From contig NC_134907.1 of the NCBI RefSeq assembly GCF_041734735.1, positions 7,023,510 to 7,087,509 on the forward strand: a stretch of 64,000 nucleotides of DNA, read 5' to 3'. Source of the DNA: Babylonia areolata. Taxonomy: Eukaryota > Mollusca > Gastropoda > Neogastropoda > Buccinidae. The position numbers were made by a program, and so were the translations under genes. Position 1 is the stretch's first letter. Each line of letters opens with the position of its first letter. A model generated the notes under the pieces. It searched no databases, was not told the DNA's origin, and saw only the letters and a program-made list of their open reading frames with translations. This document shows positions 53,096-64,000 of the stretch, one piece after another.

Positions 53096-53440
53096 AACAC
53101 TACCTTACGCTGCAGTACACCACATTACACTACACTGCACCGCTCTCCACTATACACAACAAAGCATTGCACCGCACAGCACCTCATTATGGCCCAATAC
53201 AGCCCCAGATATCAATGATACACTCCACTGCACTTCACGACAACCCAACGCAAGAAATAAAAAATACATAATATGAAATACAATGCAATACACAACACGA
53301 CACAACACACAACACGAGAGAAGAAGAAGAAAGACAAAGCCTCACAAATGACACTTCCCACGGCCACCAGAGGGCAGCAGCAGCACAGCACGAGGAGCAC
53401 GTGACCAGTTTAAATCCACCGGGATGCGCCTTTCATCTAA
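53096..53440. other. AC/TACA-rich non-coding stretch
   Basis: Repeats of CACTACACTGCA and AACACGACACAAC. The piece resembles the Ig-array intron composition but I see no exon. Confidence 0.4.
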
Positions 53441-55249
53441 ATTTTCCCCAATTGGGGGGAGGGACGGGGGGGTCAATTTCCCCGGAGCTCCCAATTTTCC
53501 CCGGGGGGGCAATCAGCTGGTCAAAATGACCGTGGGGTAAAACAAACGGGAAATTTTTTTTTGCGGGCCCCCCGGGGATCTTCAACCCCGGGATAAAAAT
53601 TTTTCCAAATCGCCGACCTCCATTTTCCAAAAAAAAAAAGCCCCCAACGTTAAAGGCTTAAACGGGAAGGGAAAAAAAAAAATGCAGAGACCCAGGTTTT
53701 GAACCCAGCTAAAAAACCAAACCCAACCCAAACCCAACCCTAAGTAAACTGACCAACTAACTATTTTTTTTCCGTTTTTAAGGATTTTTTAAAAGAAAGT
53801 GGCCCTGTTTCCAAACCCAAAAACCCAAACCCAATTTACATAACCCAAACCCAACCCAAACCCAAACCCAAACCGGGAAAGTAAAAAATTTCATTTGACA
53901 CCACTAACAAAAAAACAACCCCGAAAACCTTAAAACCCAAACCCAAAATACAAAAAAACAACTTAAATAAGTCCCAAACCCAAACCCCAACCCATCAGCC
54001 CCCCCAAAACCAAACAAACCCCCCAAACCAGTAAACCCCAACCCAAAGCCAAAACCCCCAAACCCAACCCAAATTTACAAAACAAACCCAAACCCAAAAT
54101 TTTCCCTCTTTTGGGGGGGAAAAAAAAAGAAAAGAAAGAAAGAGATTGCTGAAGAAAGGAAGAAAAGAAGGGAGAAAGAGAATAATGGGACGACAGAAGG
54201 AAGGAGGGAATGTTGAGGAAGAAAGAAGGAAGTGCTCAAGGAAGGATGGGACAAAGAAGGAAAAGAAGGCTGGACGGATGGAGGATAGGAAGAAATCAAG
54301 GGTGGAAAGACAGAAGGGAAAAATGAAAGAAGGAACAAAATGGAGTGAGGGAGGAAGGGAGTTACGATGGAAGGATGGAAGGATGAAAGGAAGGAAGGAT
54401 GAAAGGAAGGAAGGATGGAAGGAAGGAAGGAAGGAAGGGAGGAAGGGAGGGAGGATAGAAATGGCGAAAAGAAAGAAGATATTCACCTTTCTTGTACTGA
54501 ATGAGGAGAGTGAGGAGGAGAACGAAAAGGATAAAAACAACAACAACAAAATCAGATATGAAAATGACAACAATAATTTGATAAGTTATAATAAGAATGA
54601 CATCAACAACAACAATGATAATAATAATGATAGCCGGTTCCAACACAGTTAAGTGTGCTATTGGCTTAAATGGGAAGGCTGGGACCATACAGCTGAGTAT
54701 CATCCACTTCATGGAAACGTCTTTGGGTCTGTAGCATCAATTTCCTGAACTACACTACACTGCTGCAAGTGTCTGAATCTCTCGGGCCTGTTCAATGCCG
54801 GGATATCATTATGAAAGGAAGATGTAGTTCAAGACTCAACAGACCTTCACAGCAGCATTGTCATCATAACCATCCTCATCAGGGGGAGGGGTGGGGGTGG
54901 GGACTCGGAATGAGCGACATGGGAGTAATGCCACTAAAACGGTGCAGAGGACTGGACAGCAAAATAGCGATAATCATAATAGTGATGAATAACAATATCA
55001 ACGAATTAATAAATAAATAAATAAATAAATACATAAACAAAGTTAATTAGATAAATAAATAAACAAACAGACAGACAAATAAATAGAGAAAAAAGAGATA
55101 AATAAATGAATACATAAATGATTGATTAAATTAATTGATAAATATGATATGATAATTAAAACGCAGAAGATAAAATAATGATGATAATGATCATCATCAA
55201 GATAAAAGAAGAAGAAGAAATGGAAGTCATCATCACCACCATCCAGAAA

Positions 55250-55326
<77 letters not shown>

Positions 55327-55866
55327 GGTGGTGAAGAAGAAAGAGGTAACGGTTATTCACAGCAGGTACTACTGATCTACTACTCAAAACTACTACGGCT
55401 AATGATAGTATCAACACCACCACTACCACCACAACAGATAACTACTACTACTAACACTACAAATAATAATAATAATAATACTTGATACAATACTATGATG
55501 ATAACAACCACCACCACCACAACAATAACAACAGAGAAGAAGAATGTGTGTGTGACATTTAGGTTGCACATTGCATGGGACCTTGGTTTATTGTCTCATC
55601 TGAATGACTAGCACCTAGACCACCACTCAAGGTCTGGTGGAGAGTGGCGTAAAAATCCAGATCTATGTATCGGACTCAAACGTGTGACACTCACTTCCTA
55701 ATTGGACACATCTCTACGATGTATATGCTTATGTGTGTGTGGTCCTTTCAGTTGACTGTCTCATGTCACTTTTGTTTTTGTTCCTTCGGTATCTTTATTT
55801 GTTTGTGGCCCTTGTTCTGCCTGGTATCACTCTTATATCACTCTTCTCTAATCAGCAGTTTTCTGG
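53440..55866. repeat. Segmental duplication, copy 2 left part (pairs with 15598-19012)
   Basis: It corresponds in order to 15598-16200, 16380-16640, 16866-17465 and 18690-19012. The somatomedin-B exon, most of the 48-nt exon and Ig exon 6 with its SINE are missing. The sequence 53440-54120 has strongly inflated homopolymers relative to copy 1. It ends abruptly at LINE-B copy 3. Confidence 0.75.
55251..55335. repeat. (GAT)n-(GGT)n run, copy 2
   Basis: The counterpart of 17205-17262, with more GAT units. 54965-55140 upstream is (AAAT)n-rich. Confidence 0.85.
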
Positions 55867-58800
55867 TGAAACTGCTCAAGTTGTTGAATGTGACGGCGAT
55901 ACGTCGTTCATGTTTCACAGCAGTACAAGGTGGTCAGAACAACAGCTCTGTAGGTTTTGATTTTGGTGCTGAGCCTAATGCCTTTGTTGTTCCACAGCCT
56001 GTTGTTGAGTCTGCCAAAGGCGGAGCTGGACTTGGCGATACGCAGCGTCACTATTGCATCAAGGGCTCCGATGCTGCATAGGGTGCTGCCCAGGTAGCAA
56101 AACTTGTCGACTATCTTGATCTCTGTGTCATCGATCTTGACTGCAGGTGGGGGGGAGGCACTAGCGTTCTGTGAGCTAGCTGGTTGGTACATGGACTCGG
56201 TCTTGCTGAGGCTGATGGTGAGTCCAAATCGCCTGCAGGAGGTTGAGAACCTGTCCATAATGAGCAGCATGTCCTCAAGGGTGTGTGCAGCAAGCGCGCA
56301 GTCATCAGTGAAGAGGAACTCTCTCAACAGTGCCTCAAACACCCTGGACCTGGCATGGAGTTGCCGCAAGTTGAAAAGTTTGCCATCTGTGCAAAACTGA
56401 ATGTAGATGCCCCAGTCAGTCTTGGAAGGCGTCAATCAGCATGGCAGAGAAGAGAACAGTGTGGGTACCTGGACGCAGCCCTGCTTCACTCCATTTACCA
56501 CAGGAAACGGATCCGACATGTCAGTATTTTCCTGTGCTCTCACCTGCATGCCATCGTGGAATGACGCAATCAGCTGGATTTGGCTCTCTGGGCGGCCGAA
56601 CTTTAGGAGGTTCTTCCATAGACCACGGCGGTTCACCGTGTCGAAGGCCTTAGTCAGGTCTACAAAGACCATGTGGAGCTCCTTGTTCTGCTCACGGCAC
56701 TTCTCTTGCATCTGGCATACAGCAAACACCACGTCACATGTTCCCCTGCTGCAGAGGAAGCTGCACTGTGCTTCAGGGATGACTGTGTTGGAGACATGGT
56801 CAACCAGTCTGTTCAGTATGATGCAGGCGAAGATCTTGTCGGCGATGCTGAGGAGAGAGATTCCACAGTGGTTATTCCTGGATGTTTTGTCTCCCTTACG
56901 TTTGTAAATGTGGACAATTGAAGCATCCTTGATATCCTGGGGGACCTCCCCTCTCTCCCAGATAGACTGGAACAGGGCAGTCAGCTTGTCTGTCAGCACC
57001 TCGCCTCCATACTTGTAGATGTCGGCCTGGATTCCATCCGCTCCTGGTGCTTCTCCTGACGTTGTCAGCTTCTGGGCCTTCCGGGTCTCGGCCTTGGTGG
57101 GAGGGGCAGCTATCGAGTCATTGACTGGTAGCTGTGGGAGGGCTGCAATGACCTCGTCAGATACGGACGAGTCCCTGTTGAGGAGGGTGTTGAAGTGCTC
57201 TGCCCAGCAGGCAAGGATGTCTTTCTTGTCTCTCAGGAGGGTGGTCTGGTCCAAGGCTCGGACAGGGGTTGATCCTGTGACTCTTGGCCCATACACAGCT
57301 CGGAGACCATCATGGAAGGTCTTCATGTCGTGAGCATAAGCAGCAGACTGAAGCTCTTCAGATTTTCTCTCCCACCAGGTGTTCCTCATCTCACGCAGCC
57401 TCTTCTGTACGAGTTGCTTAGTTTGCAAGAACTGGTTCTTCTTCCTCTGGCAGTCTTTATCGGAAATGTGATCCTGAAACCGTATATGCAGTGTGTTCAG
57501 GAGCTTGGAGATTCCAGAGTCATTTTCGTCAAACCAGTCTTTGTGGCTCCTCTGTACAAAGCCGAGTATGTCAGCTGCTGCTGTGTACACAGCATCTCTA
57601 AAGGTGCTCCATACCTCATCTATATCAGTCAGCACAGGAATTTCTTGAAGAACTGCTTGGATTTGCTGCTGCAGCACGTCCTTGGTGATAGGGAGGCGGT
57701 GGATGCTCAGCTTCATAGGGGGCTTCTGTGTGGATGGTTGGAGCTTGCGTGCAAGTCTGATGTTCATCTTGACTAACAGACTGCTCCTCTCATGCAGCGT
57801 GAAATGGAAAAATCACCTCTGTCCCTCTGCCAGACAATCGCATAGTCCAGAATGTGCCACTGCTTGGAGCAGGGTTGCATCCATTTGTTCTTGTACTTGT
57901 CCGCTTGTTGGTCAATCCATGCTGTGCATAGAGCGAGAGCTAAAGCACTCCGCTGCAGTTGCACTTGCCAGTGCCGTGCTGTCCTAGGACTTTTAGCCAC
58001 GAGGAGAAGTCCACGCCGACGCGGGCATTGAAATCTCCAAGGATGATCAGCCTGTCCTTTCTGTCTACTGCTGAAATGGTACAGCTGAGCTCCTCGTAGA
58101 AAGCTTCTTTGATGTCATCAGGGTTGGTCATTGACTGATGACTGTGGAGAAGCGATCCTCAGACAGCATCAGTCGCAGGGTCATCAGCCTATCATTTATC
58201 CCACATGGAAGGCTGTCAAGCTGTCGTGCAAGTTTGGTTTGATGGTATGAGGTACTTGGGGTGTCATCTGGCTTTCCAATGCAGTAGAAGGTGTAGCCCC
58301 CTCCATCTCCAGCTGAGTTTCACCTGCAAACTTGGTTTCGCTCAGGGCTGCTATGTCCACCTGGTAGCGATCAAGCATCCTAGCAATGAGCGCTGTGCGC
58401 CTTTCTGGTCTGTCGTCTCTGTCTAAAAGGGTGCGAACATTCCAGGCACTCAGAGTCAGGGCATGACTCCTGGTTCTTTTCTTCTGTTGTTTCCGACTGC
58501 TAGTGTTGGATGTCCAAGTGGGTGCGGTTTCCTACTGGGTACTAGTTGAGACAGGCTTTGTTTAGGGATCCTTTTATCTCCCCTTCCCCGTGTGGGGAGA
58601 GCAGTGCTGTCCCTAAAAAGGGCTGCTCTGATGCTGTGGGAGGATATGGACGCCACATCTGCCCCAGTCTACAGTGGACGACCATCACCCCACAGCCGCC
58701 TGCGTGCAAAGTCGTGACGAGGAACTGCCAGCAGCATCCTCTGCCTGTCCCCGTTACCACTTCTCCATCGCCGCAGGGCTTGGGAAATCTGGGTGTTGAA

Positions 58801-59162
58801 GGGCTAGCTCGTCGTTCCGACATTAGCCTGGTTGCCTAACCAGCACAGGTGACTTTTTTTTTAGTGAAGAGGAGTTGTGCAGTCCCTTCCCAATCTCTCG
58901 CCTACCGACGTCCCATTGGTGCAGATACTGCCACGTGAAGAACGGCCGCGGCAGATGCAGGTTTTTTCTTCGGAGTTCCGTCTCCTTGGAGGACTTCAAG
59001 CCAAGGATAACAGCCCCCCCTGCCCTTTGGTCATCCTCTTCCGCCTTCACAGCTGTTGGGAAAGGTTTCCTCCTCCGCCTGGTCCATCGTTGAGAGACTT
59101 CACATGCGGCAGGCAGTACTGGGTTACATGGTACAAGTAGCAAGGGCTATGCCCCAGACCTG
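55867..59162 (-). mobile_element. LINE-B copy 3, 5' end present, 3' end missing
   Basis: On the minus strand it starts GTCAGGTCTGGGGCATAGCC at 59162 and runs through the 5' UTR, endonuclease and RT to YCCETW...EQFHQ, then stops at 55867 without zinc finger, 3' UTR or TCA tail. Keeping the 5' end while losing the 3' end is the reverse of normal LINE truncation and implies a later deletion. Several breaks are present, for example near 57990 and 56430. Confidence 0.87.
56436..57767 (-). pseudogene. LINE-B copy 3 linker and RT frame
   Basis: The longest uninterrupted stretch of the LINE-B protein here, about 443 codons: KPPMKLSIHRLPITKDVLQQ, RSHKDWFDENDSGISKLLNT, GEAPGADGIQADIYKYGGEV, VFVDLTKAFDTVNRRGLWKN (catalytic Asp) and VVNGVKQGCVQVPTLF. 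It ends just after the fourth RT motif. The next segment (55908-56435) keeps FLFTDDCALAAHT in place of FADD, with the first Asp of the pair kept but Ala changed to Thr. Confidence 0.8.
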
Positions 59163-59474
59163 ACAATGCCTTAAGTGCTGTTGTAAAGTGCATAGACCTT
59201 CAAGAATATGTGCTATAGCATGACATTTCAAGAAATAAATAGATAAACAAAATATTTCATGACACGAATCTGCGTGACATGATGCCACATTGTATGTAAT
59301 ACAATTTTGCATACTGGAGATAGTGGATGAAGTGTCATCGATAATGAATACCCGTATCTTACCTTCTTGTTTACAAAGTTCTATTTGTGTTAACATAAGT
59401 GTGAGAGATACAGGGAGAGAAACACAGAGAGAGGGCTAGAGACAGCCAGACTGAAGAAAACAACGAAGACAAAC

Positions 59475-59507
59475 CTGGTGGTTTGGCAGTGGGTGGCTTT
59501 CGCTTCT
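59475..59507 (-). pseudogene. Ig exon 1 collapsed to 33 nt with both splice sites kept
   Basis: It has the same acceptor (TCCGACAG/AG) and the same intron start (GTTTGTC) as Ig exon 1 but only 33 of 258 nt: KRKPPTAKPP. The 225-nt loss is a multiple of three and keeps phase 1-1. The Ig fold is gone. If transcribed, it would insert an 11-residue linker between EGF and whatever follows. Confidence 0.65.
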
Positions 59508-60039
59508 CTGTCGGAATGGAAAATGAAGTCTTCATTGCAACATAATGGAAAGGAAGGCAGTGTGATACTGAGCAAAACAATTCACTGCAATGTAGTGTTA
59601 CACACAGACACCAGCTCAACTGGACAGTGCCCGTTTTGCAAGATGACATTAGAATCAGAACTTCACTTTTTTTGCTTCTATGTCCATGGTACAACAAAAT
59701 TAGAAGAAATTGTCAAACCAAAGTAGTATCGAATCTATCTACGTTTGAATTCTGCTTTCTACATGTCCATCCATCCACTTAGCCAGCAACCCAGTTCATG
59801 CATCCATCTAGCCATCCAATCATTAGCCATCAATCCATCTATGTAGCCATTCACCGTTCATCTATCCAACATTCATCCATCCACCCATCCATTGATCTAG
59901 CCATCCTTCCATCTATCCATCTACCTAGGTATCCATTTATCCATCCTTCCTTGTAGCCCATTCATCTATTCATCCATCCATCTGGCCAGCCAGCCATCAA
60001 GTATCCAGTTAACCTGCCAAAGACAGATCACAAACTTAC

Positions 60040-60147
60040 CACACACATCACCTTCGTAGCCTTTCTTACAAGTACACGTAAAACCACAGGCGTCTTGCTT
60101 GTTGTGGCATTTCCCCCCGTTTTGGCATGGGTTGGAATAACAGGAAT
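60040..60147 (-). CDS. EGF-like exon, second genomic copy
   Basis: 108 nt, phase 1-1, intact splice sites. It encodes DSCYSNPCQNGGKCHNKQDA then CGFTCTCKKGYEGDVC. All cysteines are kept. It differs from the 34518-34625 exon at nine bases in six codons, all of them changing the amino acid. The copy lies in a damaged locus but the exon itself looks functional. Confidence 0.8.
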
Positions 60148-60339
60148 CTGTAATGAATAATAGGATAACACATAAGGTTAAGAAAATGTCAAGGACCACT
60201 TGGGGAACTTGCACAGAGACCTTTTTGGAGGTGTGGTGAAATGATGAACTTTCTGCAAACAGCGGTGAATGCAGCCAGTGTAACGAGCACTTCCCATAAC
60301 CAGTGGGGCTTTCTTGCACCCTGTGCTTTTTTTCCTTTT

Positions 60340-60342
<3 letters not shown>

Positions 60343-60405
<63 letters not shown>
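60343..60405. repeat. (TA)n microsatellite
   Basis: A pure TA run of about 62 bases at the position where copy 1 has the LINE insertion at 34822. Confidence 0.9.
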
Positions 60406-60406
<1 letters not shown>

Positions 60407-61098
60407 CATACTGCAGCTATTGACTACAAACCACTAAATGTGTGTAAATATTTTGCTGAAGCATCAGGTTTTAACGCATTTTTTCAAGCAGTTTGTGGTG
60501 TACATGTGCCTGGATCAGCCTTCAGCGAGTTAAGTGAGAGGCCAGTGGTGGACCTTTTTGCAGCCAGCCATTTATCAACATGTTATCGAAACACAGCATA
60601 CCTGTTTTTCATGAAGTGGTCCTGAATTTTTGTGATGTCTGTAGGAAAACACCTACAATCAACTCTTCAGTCATACTGAAAACTTTTGGAAATATACTTC
60701 TTCTTTTTTTTCTTTTTTCTTTTTAAACCCGGCTGTTATGTTGTTGGAGAGACAGTTTTGTATGCCTGTTGCTGATTCAATTTTCTTGTGACGTAAAAAC
60801 AACTCCTTTTGCGTCAAATATTTCGTGTTACGCGTCGAAGAGAAGTTCGAACTGCCCGCTTTCTTTTCCTGTCTCATTGGATCGTTTGACCTTCTATTGG
60901 TGTAATTCACTTTTGGTTTCTCTTGGGTGGGTGAAACTGAAGCCGAAAAAGACAGCACTATAGTGTCGACTGCTTCTCAGGTGCGAATTGACAGAGGTAC
61001 GTGTCATTAGCGCTGTGTCATTACGTCACGAGTCATTAACGCTACGTGTCATTACCACCACCTTCATTGGCGTTCAGACCCAATAACGCCAAGTGCCT

Positions 61099-61301
61099 TT
61101 GTGGAGCGGTGGCCTAGCGGTGCGCCCGACCAGGAAATATGTGAGTGTCCACGGGTTCGATTCCCGGGACGTTTACTCCCTCCTCCAGTGGACCTGGAGT
61201 TGTGGTCTGGGTGCTAGTCTTTCAGATGAGACAATAAACGGAACTCCCGTGTGCAGCATGCAATTAGTACACGTAATAAAACCCAGACAACAAAAGAACT
61301 G
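61099..61301 (+). mobile_element. tRNA-derived SINE, copy 2
   Basis: The duplicate of 36646-36850. The B-box-like GGTTCGATTCC is intact here, and GTGTGCAGCATGCAATTAGT follows in the body. It was inherited with the duplicated block and was not inserted independently. Confidence 0.75.
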
Positions 61302-61384
61302 TCTTTGGAGAAAATAATTTCAAAATCATTTGATAGTCGTGTTTCACCTATCCCGGTGTATGTTCACTGTCACGTTATCATAAA

Positions 61385-61965
61385 TAAACTAGATTGTTTT
61401 ATTCTGAAAAAAAAATCAGAAAAATAGCAAATTTACAAATTGAACTGCTAATGAATACAGAACCGAACACAATCTACATGAGAGATATCTTCATCATATT
61501 CAAAAACAGTCAGTATAAACTGAAAATATCCTGCATTTATCTTGCAACAGAAAAGGGAAGATATTTTACCATCCAAAAGAAATGAGACTGTGCCCAAAGT
61601 GTCAAACTTCTGAAGAGGAATATTATTTTTTATATTATTGCGAACTATACAAAGAAATTCATACACATAATCGAGCAAAAACACAAACCCAGTCACCTCA
61701 TAATAAAAAACTTCCAGCAAAAACACAAACACAGCCAGCTCATACTAGAAAACAAACTTGTTGGAATGTTTAGAAAAATTGTTAATAGTTGCTGCCAGGA
61801 ACGTCATCGCACGAACAATTAAGTCGATTTTTTGTTCTGTCTTGTTTTATTCTGTTGTTAACTTGATTTCGTGTGCGTGGTATGAGTGACTGTACATGTG
61901 TGTGATGGTATAATTGACCAGTACAATAAGTTTTGATTTTGATTCTGTATTTACACACACTTTCT
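61385..61965 (+). mobile_element. LINE 3' end with (TTTGAT) tail, copy 2
   Basis: The duplicate of 36930-37490. It encodes MRLCPKCQTSEEEYYFLYYC in a short frame and ends AAGTTTTGATTTTGATTCTG. It has an extra 20-30 bases near 61550 relative to copy 1. Confidence 0.6.
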
Positions 61966-61986
61966 CACACACACACACACACACAC

Positions 61987-62086
61987 NNNNNNNNNNNNNN
62001 NNNNNNNNNNNNNNNNNNNNNNNNNNNNNNNNNNNNNNNNNNNNNNNNNNNNNNNNNNNNNNNNNNNNNNNNNNNNNNNNNNNNNN
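61987..62086. other. Assembly gap (100 N)
   Basis: Exactly 100 N inside a CA repeat, at the position matching 37510 of the other copy, just before where a CUB exon would be expected. The fixed length suggests a gap of unknown true size. Confidence 0.98.
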
Positions 62087-64000
62087 ACATTAAATACACA
62101 TAATTAAAACACCTGTCTGAATATCTGTTGGACTGTATCATAGACTAATGCCTACACATGTGTACACTCTAGAAGCTTGATTATTAGGTGTTTGAAGTGA
62201 TTTATGAATATTTTTAATCTGAAAGTGTTGTGTCAGGAATACAGTAAATTAAACACAATAAAATGGAAATACAATCAGTGTACATTATATACAGTTGCAT
62301 TATTCATTGGAAACTCTATGCCAGCATCACCATCTGTCTGCCTGTTTATCCATCCATCTCTCTTTCTTTCTTTCTTTCTTTCTCTCTCTGTCTCTCCCTA
62401 CCCCCCCCCCCCCCCACCCCCCTCTCTCTCTGTGTCCTTATTGCCAGGATGAACTGAAACTGAATACCATTTATTGTTTGTTTGCGGATGAATTTCTTCA
62501 AGACTGTTTAAATTTGTTTTTCCGATCAAACAACAAGCAGATAAATTGTCAAGTATCAAAATTTATTTTCCACGTGATCAAAAGGAGAAACAATCTACTC
62601 AGACATAATTTAGTAAAATGTCTCGTCCATGAACAGAATAAAATTGTGCGATGCTGTTCAAGTATCATAATACCCCTTCCCGTGCCACCCCCCAGTCCCC
62701 TGGTTTTGAATTGTGGTCCATAGCCAAAGTTTATTAACACATTTTCACTGCACTCTTTCTTCTCTAAAATCCACATCAGTCCAATGATATATTCAACTCT
62801 GTCTCTGTTTTTGTCTGTCTATGTCTCTGTATCTCTCTGTGTCTCTGTCTGTCTGTCTGTCTGTCTCCCTCCCTCCCCAATCGATTTACATGATATTTAA
62901 CTACACAATTCATTTGAAACTCCACACCCCTCTCTCTCACTCTTTCTCTCTCTCTCTCTCACTGTATCTCTCTCTGTCTATGTCTATCTCTCTGTCTGTC
63001 TCTTTTTCTTTCTCTCCCTCCTTCATTTTCTGTTTCTGTCTGTCTGTCTGTCTGTCTGTCTCCTCACATTTTCTCCAGCAGATCAACAATCTATTAACGA
63101 ATCATATATAAGGATTAACAATGTGTATACTGGTTTCGAAGGAACACAAAGCAGAATGTTAAGGTCGTAAACTAGTGTCCCAAATTTACTACATTTTCAA
63201 ACACACACACACGCACGCACGCACACACACACACACCAAATAAATATATATTTATATCTTTCTCCATTCCTTCCTCACCTCCTATCTCTTGGTACAAACA
63301 CACACATGGACTCTCTCTCATTCTCTCTATCCTGTCCTACTGACTGTAATTGGTACAAGCGAACACTCTCCCTCAACCCATCTCCAAAGAACGGAGGAGT
63401 AGAGTTATAGAGTGTGATCCCCGCAGAGATCGCCCTAACTCAGAACTAAATTTGGCCAACATTTTCCCGCTACAATGCACCCAACCAAACTAAAATACTC
63501 ATAATGTCCTGGTGTATCCACTTTTGCAAAATTTTAGCATATTTCCTTTGGGGATTTCTTTTAACTTCCCCATCTTTACTGCTTTATCAATGATACTAAA
63601 GTCCCATATTCATTTCATATAATGTTCTTGCATAATTTGCATAATTTTATTTGGCATGATTATCATATTTTGTTGCTTTTTCTTTGCCCTTTTATCCCTC
63701 CCCCAAAAAAAATTCTTGCATAATTACCTTATTTATAAAATTATATGAGACGTTACATGACAAAAAGATAAGGTGTGATGCATCAGTAAAGTTACTCAAT
63801 TGCTCTCAGCGTGTATACTGATCAGCAAACAATGTTTTTGCATCGTGTTAAACTGCATATGAAGCGGAGAAATCAAAGGATTATGTCATTATGGAAAAAA
63901 CAAACAAACAAAAAACAAACAACAACTAATGATTTCGTCGGAAATTACTGCCCTTTGCCTAACAGAGGGAACATCCACCTTCACTCCCCTTACTGCCAGT
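62087..64000. other. Low-complexity flank, no gene seen
   Basis: TTTC/TCTG-rich tracts (62350-62450, 62800-63065), a short C run (62402-62420) and a CA/CG run (63200-63235). The rest is AT-rich and unremarkable. It does not match 37.5-39.5 kb, so the duplicated block does not continue past the gap. Confidence 0.6.

Larger units (their letters stand above)
59163..61986. repeat. Segmental duplication, copy 2 right part (pairs with 33020-37520)
   Basis: It starts AATGCCTTAAGTGCTGTTGT directly at the LINE-B copy 3 5' end and ends in a CA run at the assembly gap. It contains a collapsed Ig exon, an EGF exon, a (TA)n run, the conserved ORF block, a SINE and a LINE 3' end. It lacks the two LINE pieces and the MITE found in copy 1. 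Confidence 0.8.

Noticed and set aside
53690-54110. Telomere-like CCCAAA repeats
   Set aside because: They are an inflated version of the (AACC)n intron array at 15880-16200, irregular in unit, and lie inside a duplicated intron, so they are not an internal telomere.
62087-64000. Continuation of the modular gene after the gap
   Set aside because: No Cys-rich or Ig/EGF motif with splice sites was found on either strand, and the sequence does not match 37.5-39.6 kb.

Overview
The window looks like an intron-rich, repeat-dense stretch of a mollusc nuclear genome, most likely a gastropod. The basis is the mix of repeats: CA/GT and GAT microsatellites, tRNA-headed SINEs of a type I associate with caenogastropods, several non-LTR families with (CTGAAA)n or (TCA)n 3' ends, and a mariner of the DD37D type. 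There are no operons. By length most of the window is mobile elements and simple repeats, and most long open frames lie in retrotransposons or in low-complexity DNA. The species call is inference.

The only host gene I can support lies on the minus strand, roughly 48.1 kb down to 16.2 kb. I assembled it from splice sites and protein motifs. In transcript order its exons are: an EGF-like exon (48.1 kb), a short Cys-rich exon (45.8), a second Cys-rich exon (39.5), a CUB domain split over two exons (38.7 and 37.7), an EGF-like exon (34.6), six Ig-like exons (33.6, 30.5, 28.9, 24.8, 23.8, 18.6), a 48-nt Cys-rich exon (16.7) and a somatomedin-B-like exon (16.3). Apart from the intron inside CUB, every exon starts with two and ends with one base of a split codon (phase 1-1), so exons can be added or lost without changing frame. 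Four of the Ig exons are near-identical, and their differences concentrate in one short loop. This looks like a secreted or surface recognition protein with an actively duplicating Ig array, and it is the most interesting content here. No start codon, signal peptide or membrane segment was found.

Layout. 0-8.6 kb: LINE-A 3' part, an L2/CR1-like fragment, LINE-C with a long ORF, and a mariner with long inverted repeats. 8.7-13.2 kb: a long TG...CA repeat (R1) carrying two TTAA MITEs, then LINE-D. 14-19 kb: LINE and SINE pieces and the 3' exons of the gene. 19.3-23.2 kb: LINE-B copy 1 inside a 38-bp minisatellite. 23.5-33.6 kb: the Ig exon array with purine-rich introns, a captured LINE-A fragment and relic units. 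33-37.5 kb: EGF exon, LINE and SINE pieces, a MULE-like MITE. 37.6-39.6 kb: CUB and Cys-rich exons. 39.7-44.9 kb: two more R1 copies around LINE-A copy 2, which itself sits between inverted repeats. 45-48.8 kb: exons and AC-rich DNA. 49.2-53.1 kb: LINE-B copy 2. 53.4-62 kb: a second, collapsed copy of the 15.6-37.5 kb region in which the Ig array is gone and LINE-B copy 3 (minus) sits at the breakpoint. A 100-N assembly gap follows, then about 1.9 kb of low-complexity DNA with no recognisable gene.
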